Source: an uncultured Parasphingopyxis sp.
GTDB taxonomy: Bacteria > Pseudomonadota > Alphaproteobacteria > Sphingomonadales > Sphingomonadaceae
Assembly: GCA_905479515.1 (NCBI GenBank)
Contig: CAJQMX010000282.1
Span: forward strand, 1-7,653
Direction of reading: 5' to 3'
Length of the DNA: 7,653 nucleotides
Below the pieces are notes generated by a model. That model did no database searches. It was not told the origin of the DNA and saw only the letters and a program-made list of their open reading frames with translations. The position numbers and the translations under genes are program-made. Numbering within the stretch: the stretch's first letter is position 1; every line of letters starts with the position of its first letter. Below are positions 1-4,788 of this stretch, piece after piece.

Positions 1-146
1 TTTATCGGATGATCCGCCCGGCGATCTTTCACGATCCGTGCAACAAACCAGCCGGTGACCTCCTTTATCGTCACATCGCGGCGCTGAATGCATCCGGCAA
101 TTTCAGACAATGATCCGGACAATAATATCGTCTCAATATCGGCCAT
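1..146 (-). CDS. Probable amidase (amidase signature family), N-terminal fragment
   Basis: Partial gene: the ATG is at 146 and the frame stays open for 48 codons to the left edge, so the C-terminus lies outside the window. The visible protein begins MADIETILLSGSLSEIAGCI and continues with a QRRDVTIKEV...FVARI stretch (residues 21-38). This matches the N-terminal helix pair of amidase-signature hydrolases (GatA-like, of the type 'ELAAAIRRREVSxxEVxxxxLARI'). The catalytic Lys-Ser-Ser region would lie further downstream and cannot be checked. An AGGTG at 153-157, six bases from the ATG, supports the start. The gene follows the neighbouring SDR after 58 bases and reads in the same direction, so it is probably co-transcribed and could hydrolyse an amide in the same pathway. 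The family assignment rests on a short region and is moderate; a different alpha-helical N-terminus cannot be excluded. Confidence 0.55.
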   Translation of the reverse strand, partial: MADIETILLSGSLSEIAGCIQRRDVTIKEVTGWFVARIVKDRRADHPI

Positions 147-204
147 CAAAAGCACCTGCGAAATTCAATGTTGCGGAATATCGTTACTCTGGACATGTCA
201 GCAT

Positions 205-1008
205 TTATCCGCCGTCGGTCGCCTGCATCGTCACAGCTTCGATACCTGCACTCAGCATTGAAACGGCATCAGCCCTCGGCAAGCCGGACAGCATATCCAG
301 AAATTCCTGATAGGCTGGCGGGATCCTGATCGGCCCATCAGAAAGGTAGCGCAGCCCTTCATCGGCAGCATCATCGGGCTCCGCCATAGCGAATTGCGGG
401 TTGTCCGTATCAAACCCATCCCGTTCATAGGCCGGTGTGCGCGTAAGCCCGAGGATGAGGCCAAGCACGTCGACGCCATAGGGTTTAAGCTCATGCCACA
501 ACCCCTCAGCGAATATCTTGAGATAGGATTTCGCCCCGGCATAAACCGCCACTTTTGCATTTCCCGCCATGCAGGCCAGCGAACCGACAAAAATCATCCC
601 GCCTTTGCGACGGGCGCGCATTCCGGCACCGAAATGATGGGCCAATATTGTCGGCGCAACTATGTTGAGATCAATCATCGCGCGCGCCGCCTCTGCGGGT
701 TGATCGAGGAAATCAGTGACCTTGTGAAATGCCCCAGCATTGCAGATCAACAAGCCGATCTCGATATCACTGGTAAGTGCGACAATATCGCCCAGAGCCG
801 TCGGCGCAGTTATATCTATGGAGAGCGTCCGGACCTCAATGCCGCAATCCTGCCGCAACTGATCGGCCAACTCCGAAAGCGGCGCCGGATTGCGGGCGAG
901 CAATACAAGGTTGATTCCCATTGCGCCCAATTTGCGGGCAAAACTCGCTCCGATGCCTTCCGATCCTCCGGCAATCAGTGCCCATGATCCATATTCTTTG
1001 ATCCGCAT
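205..1008 (-). CDS. SDR family NAD(P)-dependent oxidoreductase
   Basis: 267-residue short-chain dehydrogenase/reductase, a soluble cytoplasmic enzyme expected to interconvert an alcohol and a ketone with NAD(H) or NADP(H). Seen: a Rossmann glycine motif GGSEGIG (residues 14-20), NAG (90-92), the active-site Asn in DLN (115), catalytic Ser143 and the YAGAK motif with Tyr156 and Lys160. The residues after beta-2 are LLARN, so Arg39 in place of an acidic residue hints at NADP preference. The start at 1008 is preferred over an upstream in-frame start at 1098, because it places beta-1 at the usual distance from the N-terminus and has AGGAG (1018-1022) nine bases away. The longer version would run far into the preceding gene. 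The gene begins 16 bases after the SnoaL-like gene stop, as in an operon. The substrate is unknown. Confidence 0.9.
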   Translation of the reverse strand: MRIKEYGSWALIAGGSEGIGASFARKLGAMGINLVLLARNPAPLSELADQLRQDCGIEVRTLSIDITAPTALGDIVALTSDIEIGLLICNAGAFHKVTDFLDQPAEAARAMIDLNIVAPTILAHHFGAGMRARRKGGMIFVGSLACMAGNAKVAVYAGAKSYLKIFAEGLWHELKPYGVDVLGLILGLTRTPAYERDGFDTDNPQFAMAEPDDAADEGLRYLSDGPIRIPPAYQEFLDMLSGLPRADAVSMLSAGIEAVTMQATDGG

Positions 1009-1024
1009 ATCACCCCGCTCCTGT

Positions 1025-1531
1025 TCACCCTGCATCCGCGGGCGCTTCGCCAATGGCACCGGGCCAGGCATCGCCGACTTTTGCCAACAGCTTGGCATCC
1101 ATTCTCAGCCGGGCGATTTTCCAGCTGCCATCACCCTGTTTGCGACAGTGAGTGTCATAGGTTGCACCGAACCAAGTTTCTGCATCCTCGGCACCGGGCT
1201 GGCGCATCTTCATCGGCTCCCACAGGTGCCAACGGCACCGGGCTGAGGTGCCTGCAGTGTCGAGGTCAACGTCGATCGCAACGTTGAAATGCAGCGTCCA
1301 CACGATCGATTCGCGTGAACTGCCGGACATGGCTTCGAGTAGGTTATCCAACCCTTCATAGCGCCCAAATTGCGGCGATTCCCAGGAACACTCATCCTCA
1401 AACAACGTACGCATTATATCCGGATCGTTCTGGCGGTCGGCGCCCCTGCCATATTGCAAGACAAGCTTTCGTATCGCCTCGATATCTTCGAGCCGATCCA
1501 CGCGTTCTTCGAGAGTCCGTTGCGTCATCAT
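1025..1531 (-). CDS. SnoaL-like / NTF2-fold protein
   Basis: 168-residue protein with the features of SnoaL_4-type NTF2-like proteins: an N-terminal helix RVDRLEDIEAIRKLV (residues 10-24), then YGRGADR and a DxxxLFEDECSWESP segment leading into the curved sheet, and a WFGATYDTHCRKQGDGSWKI beta-hairpin (120-139). Members include dehydratases, isomerases and hydroxylases of polyketides, steroids and bile acids, as well as many without known activity. His81 and acidic residues in the cone could be catalytic, but this is inference. The beta subunits of ring-hydroxylating dioxygenases share this fold, yet the N-terminus here is the SnoaL_4 type. Its ATG overlaps the stop of the Rieske ferredoxin in an ATGA, which implies translational coupling. 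A GGAGG at 1536-1540 is four bases from this ATG and seven from a second ATG at 1528, so the protein may start one residue later. Confidence 0.82.
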   Translation of the reverse strand: MMTQRTLEERVDRLEDIEAIRKLVLQYGRGADRQNDPDIMRTLFEDECSWESPQFGRYEGLDNLLEAMSGSSRESIVWTLHFNVAIDVDLDTAGTSARCRWHLWEPMKMRQPGAEDAETWFGATYDTHCRKQGDGSWKIARLRMDAKLLAKVGDAWPGAIGEAPADAG

Positions 1532-1917
1532 TCAGCCTCCAAATTCACCGCAGGAGCACCCTGCTTCCGGTCGGTATCGATCAGATAGACGATGCCATCG
1601 ATTACCTTTGACCGGTGCACCGCGATCGGTTCATGACAAGGCGCATATGTCGCCTCGCCGGTTGCCAGGCAGAAACGCCCCATGTGAAACGGGCATTCAA
1701 TTTCACCATCATCGCAATATCCTTCAGACAGCGATGCCGGGCCGTGGGTGCACTGGTCATCAACGACATGCACCGCCCCCTCATGGAGAAACACCGCAAG
1801 GGCGGGACGGTCAGGCAGTTCCACACAAATGCCCTCATCTTCCTCAAGCGCCGCGAGTTCAGTTAACCGAATGAGCGTTTCCATCGGTGTGTCGACATCG
1901 GAATTATTGCGTGTCAT
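1528..1917 (-). CDS. Rieske [2Fe-2S] ferredoxin
   Basis: Small soluble electron carrier of the type serving Rieske ring-hydroxylating oxygenases. The cluster ligands are clear: CTH, then a 16-residue gap, then CPFH followed by MGRFCLATGEA, the standard CxH...CxxH arrangement with two Cys and two His. No membrane anchor or signal peptide is seen, which separates it from bc1 Rieske proteins. The start is uncertain. The frame opens with a GTG at 1968 immediately after a TAG (146 residues), and there are ATGs at 1917 (129 residues) and 1884 (118 residues, closest to the family's usual length of about 105-115). None has a convincing ribosome binding site; 1917 is a compromise. The gene overlaps the following SnoaL-like gene by four bases. 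No oxygenase alpha subunit or ferredoxin reductase is beside it, so its partner must be encoded elsewhere. Confidence 0.88.
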   Translation of the reverse strand: MTRNNSDVDTPMETLIRLTELAALEEDEGICVELPDRPALAVFLHEGAVHVVDDQCTHGPASLSEGYCDDGEIECPFHMGRFCLATGEATYAPCHEPIAVHRSKVIDGIVYLIDTDRKQGAPAVNLEAE

Positions 1918-1985
1918 TATCGTCAGTTGCTCATCCGGAAATATTGCGAATGACCGTTTCTGAGCCACCTATGCAGCAGGAGCTT

Positions 1986-1997
1986 CCGGTCGACCGG
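1986..1997. repeat. 12-bp perfect palindrome upstream of the ferredoxin
   Basis: CCGGTCGACCGG is its own reverse complement. It lies in the spacer between ribBA and the ferredoxin gene, 17 bases upstream of the earliest (GTG) start of the ferredoxin frame. It could be a regulator-binding half of an operator or simply a GC-rich coincidence. No clear -35/-10 pair was found beside it. Confidence 0.3.
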
Positions 1998-2070
1998 TGC
2001 CGGCGATTTTCTCTGAGAGCAATGTGAATTCATGCCCTATATGCTATTCGCGAAGATTGGTCCGTCCTAC

Positions 2071-2094
2071 ACCGCCAGCGAGGCTGCTGGCAGC
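2071..2094 (-). other. Hairpin downstream of ribBA, no U-tract
   Basis: In the minus-strand transcript the arms GCTGCCAGC and GCTGGCGGT can form a nine-pair stem (two of them G-U) around a six-base loop, starting about 19 bases after the ribBA stop. An alternative short stem, GCTGC-CA-GCAGC, uses the same left arm, so the two are mutually exclusive. No run of T follows, so this is not a classical intrinsic terminator. It may protect the 3' end of the upstream message or mark a processing site. Confidence 0.35.
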
Positions 2095-2113
2095 AAACCG
2101 CAATACAGTATCC

Positions 2114-3259
2114 CTAAACTTCCGGGATCGGCCTCGTGCCTGTGATGTTGAGGCCATATCCCTCCAACGCCACGACGGTACGCTCCGAATTGCTCAGCAA
2201 CACAATGTCTCGCACACCGAGTTCGGCGAGAATTTGCGCGCCTATGCCATATGTGCGCAGGTCAGTCCCGCGACCGTCCATATCTCCTATGGTCACCCGA
2301 AACGGATCGGTTTCGTGTTGAAAGAGCACGAGCACTACGCCGACACCCTCGCGTCCGATCTCGGCCATCGAACGCTGCAACAGATGATTGCGATGCCCGG
2401 TCTGGCCAAAAAGATCAGCCGTGATCGACGCGACATGGACGCGGCAGGGCACAGGCCGATCCGGTTCCACCCTTCCTTTGATGAGGGCGAAATTCACCGA
2501 GCCATCAATCTTGTTCCGGAAGGTCTGAATCTTCCAGTCCCCACCATAGTCGGAATGGAATTCGTCGGCGCCAACCTGCTCGACAAGATGGTCGTACCGA
2601 CGCCGATACGCTATCAGATCACGGATCGTTCCAATTTTCAGTCGATGTTTACGCGCGAAATCCAGGCAATCATCGAGCCGCGCCATCGTGCCATCATCTT
2701 TCATGATTTCGCAGATAACAGCAGACGGATTAAGCCCGGCAAGGCGCGCAATATCAATGCCAGCTTCGGTATGGCCGGCCCGCACAAGAACGCCGCCATC
2801 CTGCCCGATCAGCGGAAAAACATGACCGGGCGTTGTGATTTCGTTTCGGCCCTTGCTCGCATCAATTGCCACAGAAACGGTACGGGCGCGGTCGCCCGCT
2901 GAAATCCCGGTCGTGACATCTTCCCGAGCTTCGATTGAAACGGTGAAGGCAGTTTCATGCCGGGTGCCGTTCTGGCGACTCATCAGTTCCAGCCCGAGAT
3001 GTTCGCACCGGCCTCGTGTCAGGGCGAGGCAGATCAGCCCTCGGCCGTGCGTCGCCATGAAATTGATTGCATCGGGTGTTGCCATCTGCCCGGGAATTAC
3101 GAGGTCTCCCTCATTTTCCCGCTCCTCATCATCGACCAGAATAACCATGCGGCCGTTTCGGGCCTCATCGACAATCTCCTCGATTGGCGACAAGGCGGAG
3201 CGCAATAATTGTGATCCTGTTCTACCCTTCTCTCCCGAATGTCGCTTCGCTTCCATCAT
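2114..3259 (-). CDS. ribBA: RibBA: 3,4-dihydroxy-2-butanone-4-phosphate synthase with degenerate GTP cyclohydrolase II domain
   Basis: 381 residues, the usual length for bifunctional RibBA of riboflavin synthesis. The N-terminal half converts ribulose 5-phosphate to DHBP and looks intact: DDEERENEGDL (residues 43-53), THGRG (70-74), RAGHTEAGIDIARLAG (160-174) and the Glu of CEIM (184). The C-terminal half (about 215-381) has the cyclohydrolase II outline and its ending DLRTYGIGAQIL. However, the three zinc cysteines of the canonical HSECLTGDVFGSLRCDCG segment are replaced by Ser278, His289 and Asn291, and the EGRGIG substrate loop is lost, so it should have no GTP cyclohydrolase activity. Such inactive RibBA-like proteins are known in proteobacteria. 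The ATG shares its first base with the stop of the flavin reductase (TGATG), indicating coupled translation and a role in supplying flavin to this pathway. A second ATG follows directly. Confidence 0.93.
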   Translation of the reverse strand: MMEAKRHSGEKGRTGSQLLRSALSPIEEIVDEARNGRMVILVDDEERENEGDLVIPGQMATPDAINFMATHGRGLICLALTRGRCEHLGLELMSRQNGTRHETAFTVSIEAREDVTTGISAGDRARTVSVAIDASKGRNEITTPGHVFPLIGQDGGVLVRAGHTEAGIDIARLAGLNPSAVICEIMKDDGTMARLDDCLDFARKHRLKIGTIRDLIAYRRRYDHLVEQVGADEFHSDYGGDWKIQTFRNKIDGSVNFALIKGRVEPDRPVPCRVHVASITADLFGQTGHRNHLLQRSMAEIGREGVGVVLVLFQHETDPFRVTIGDMDGRGTDLRTYGIGAQILAELGVRDIVLLSNSERTVVALEGYGLNITGTRPIPEV

Positions 3260-3786
3260 CAGTGATAATCGCTCCGCAACACCGGCGCGCGGTGGCGCAC
3301 GCCCTGCGATTCAATCGGGGTGATATCGTGATAGCTGCTGTCTGCAAAAACGAGCGGACTGCCACGCTCAGTCCGGCCGAGCGCTTCGACCGTCGCGACG
3401 ACGAGAAAATGATCACCGATTTCGCGCACCTCGGAAATCACGCAATCGAGCCAGGCTATTGCATCATCGAGCAGCGGCAAGCCTGCCGGGCTGGTGCGAT
3501 GGGCAAGTCCAGCAAACTTGTCTTCCCCTTGCGACACGAAATGCTTGCATCCGTCGAGCTGGCTGCTCGACAGGACATTGACACAAAAGCGGCCTGTCGC
3601 GGAAATCTTGGGCCAGCTGGTGGAGCTTTTCGCCGGAAAGAAGCCGACCAATGGGGGATTGAGAGAGATTGACGTGAATGACCCGATCACCATACCGCAA
3701 GGCTCCTGCCCATCGGTCGATGTCACTGCGCAGACCCCGGTAGGATAGCAGGACAGGACATCCCGAAACTCGAAAGGGTCGATCAT
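3259..3786 (-). CDS. Flavin reductase of a two-component monooxygenase (HpaC/HsaB-like)
   Basis: 175-residue member of the flavin-reductase-like family. These enzymes use NAD(P)H to reduce free FMN or FAD, which diffuses to an oxygenase partner. Seen: the N-terminal FRDVLSCYPTGVCAVTS, the flavin-phosphate segment GSFTSISLNPPLVGF (residues 35-49), FCVNVLSSSQ (67-76), and the C-terminal GDHFLVVATVEAL (124-136), where His126 of the GDH motif is conserved. The ATG at 3786 is chosen over an upstream TTG at 3807 because GGAGG (3796-3800) sits nine bases before it, inside the longer reading. The stop overlaps the ribBA start by one base. The likely partner is the acyl-CoA-dehydrogenase-fold monooxygenase at the right edge of the window, several genes upstream in the same transcription direction. 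The flavin and nicotinamide preferences are not evident. Confidence 0.92.
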   Translation of the reverse strand: MIDPFEFRDVLSCYPTGVCAVTSTDGQEPCGMVIGSFTSISLNPPLVGFFPAKSSTSWPKISATGRFCVNVLSSSQLDGCKHFVSQGEDKFAGLAHRTSPAGLPLLDDAIAWLDCVISEVREIGDHFLVVATVEALGRTERGSPLVFADSSYHDITPIESQGVRHRAPVLRSDYH

Positions 3787-3795
3787 GCGATCCTT

Positions 3796-3800
3796 CCTCC
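3796..3800 (-). promoter_or_regulatory. Ribosome binding site of the flavin reductase
   Basis: GGAGG on the minus strand, nine bases before the ATG at 3786. It decides the start against an upstream in-frame TTG whose reading would include it. Confidence 0.7.
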
Positions 3801-3823
3801 GGTGCAAGAGAATCGATCAGGAT

Positions 3824-3854
3824 CCGGACCGGGACCTCCCCGACCCCGGCCCGG
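3824..3854 (-). other. GC-rich intergenic hairpin between hydrolase and flavin reductase
   Basis: In the minus-strand RNA the arms CCGGGCCGGG and CCCGGTCCGG pair over ten positions, with one G-U, around an 11-base loop containing GGGGAGG. On the plus strand the same position would be an A-C mismatch, so the fold is specific to the coding-direction transcript. It lies about 40 bases after the hydrolase stop and about 38 bases before the flavin reductase start, with no U-tract. A role in message stability, partial termination or translation control is inferred. Confidence 0.45.
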
Positions 3855-3894
3855 AAATCGCAAACAACACTCGGTGATGCCTTTCATGATCATG

Positions 3895-4734
3895 TCATGC
3901 GTTCAAAAAGGCGAGGCACTCGCGATTGAACAGTTCAGGCTGCTCGATCATGAACCAGTGGCCCGTACGGTTCGAAGTCACGAGCTGGCAATCGGCAATA
4001 TTGTCGAGCAGATATTGCGAGTGCCGATAGGGCACGAACTTGTCCCGCGTTCCCCAAAGGGCGAGCACCGGAATCTTGAGCTCCGCAAGGCGCGGCACGA
4101 CCGGCTCACCGCCCAATGTCTGAAAGACTTCAACCGGTTGTTGACGTGCGATCTCGAGCCGCTCTTCGAGTACGATATCGGGTGTGTCGGCGGAATCGAA
4201 GACAAACAGACTGAACAATTTGCGCATTGATTCAATGCTGAAATCGCGCCCCAGCGGGATCCGGAACATCTCGCTCAGCCCCTCCATCTCGGGCAGGAAT
4301 TTTTCAGGTGGCTCCATTCCCGCGGGCGCCATCACGATCAACTTGGCCACTTCGTCCGGATGGTTGATGGCATGATGGAATGCCATCCAGCCGCCCAGCG
4401 AGTTACCGACAATGGAGACTTTGTTGACGCCGCAATGGGCAAGCAATTCCCGCAAAATCGCCACCTGATTCTCAACCCGGTAGATGAAATCATCGGGTTT
4501 CGAGGAGAGGCCATAACCGACATAATCCGGGACAACGACATGATAGCCATGCTCTTCGAGATGCGGGAAATTGTCTTTGAAGTTGCTGTAGCCACTTGCC
4601 CCCGGGCCGCTGCCATGCAGCATCAGAACACTCGGCTTTGCCGCACTTGGCTGACCGACTTCATGGTAATGAATGCGTAGCCCTGCACTGGACGTAAAAA
4701 ACTTCCCTTCGGGTATTGGCGATTTGTCAGTCAC
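3895..4734 (-). CDS. Alpha/beta hydrolase, meta-cleavage-product (C-C bond) hydrolase type
   Basis: 279-residue alpha/beta-hydrolase. The oxyanion/loop motif HGSGPGASGYSNF (residues 40-52) is the signature of the BphD/HsaD/XylF group, which hydrolyse a carbon-carbon bond in vinylogous 1,5-diketones made by extradiol ring cleavage. The nucleophile is Ser112 in GNSLGG, and the remaining triad residues are Asp231 (WGTRDKFVP) and His259 (TGHW). The accessory residues of this group, Asn111, an Arg in EERLEIARQQP (about 192) and Trp260, are also present. Length is typical and there is no signal peptide. It starts at a GTG with GGAG (4742-4745) seven bases away. It follows the CoA synthetase after a 54-base spacer. 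No extradiol dioxygenase is visible nearby, so an ester or other C-C hydrolase activity within the same subfamily remains possible. Confidence 0.9.
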   Translation of the reverse strand: MTDKSPIPEGKFFTSSAGLRIHYHEVGQPSAAKPSVLMLHGSGPGASGYSNFKDNFPHLEEHGYHVVVPDYVGYGLSSKPDDFIYRVENQVAILRELLAHCGVNKVSIVGNSLGGWMAFHHAINHPDEVAKLIVMAPAGMEPPEKFLPEMEGLSEMFRIPLGRDFSIESMRKLFSLFVFDSADTPDIVLEERLEIARQQPVEVFQTLGGEPVVPRLAELKIPVLALWGTRDKFVPYRHSQYLLDNIADCQLVTSNRTGHWFMIEQPELFNRECLAFLNA

Positions 4735-4741
4735 GAATATT

Positions 4742-4745
4742 CTCC
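4742..4745 (-). promoter_or_regulatory. Ribosome binding site of the hydrolase (GTG start)
   Basis: GGAG within CTGGAG, seven bases before the GTG at 4734. It supports GTG initiation, which also gives the family's normal N-terminus. Confidence 0.65.
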
Positions 4746-4788
4746 AGTTGAATCAATTGTATCGGATGATCGAAAGACAAAGGACCGA

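Noticed and set aside
394..987. 197-codon open frame on the plus strand
   Set aside because: Antisense to the SDR at 205-1008, with no domain and an Arg/His/Cys-rich shadow composition.
1009..1098. 30-residue N-terminal extension of the SDR at 205-1008
   Set aside because: It would overlap the SnoaL-like gene by more than 70 bases, precedes the normal SDR N-terminus, and has no ribosome binding site as good as that of the ATG at 1008.
1926..2033. Possible 35-residue small ORF on the minus strand upstream of the ferredoxin
   Set aside because: Its ATG has no ribosome binding site, the peptide is Arg/His/Ser-rich without features, and it overlaps the longer ferredoxin frame.
2047..2054. TTCGCGAA palindrome as a regulator site
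   Set aside because: Only eight bases, no extension of symmetry, and no promoter elements nearby; too common to support.
1997..2902. 301-codon open frame on the plus strand
   Set aside because: It lies almost entirely antisense to ribBA, has no recognisable domain, and its composition (rich in Arg, His, Pro and Ile) is that of a shadow of a G+C-rich gene.
3..4771. 12-mer TATCGGATGATC at 3-14 and 4760-4771 as a direct repeat
   Set aside because: One copy is inside the amidase coding region and the other in a spacer; a match of this length is expected by chance in a window of this size and there is no flanking similarity.
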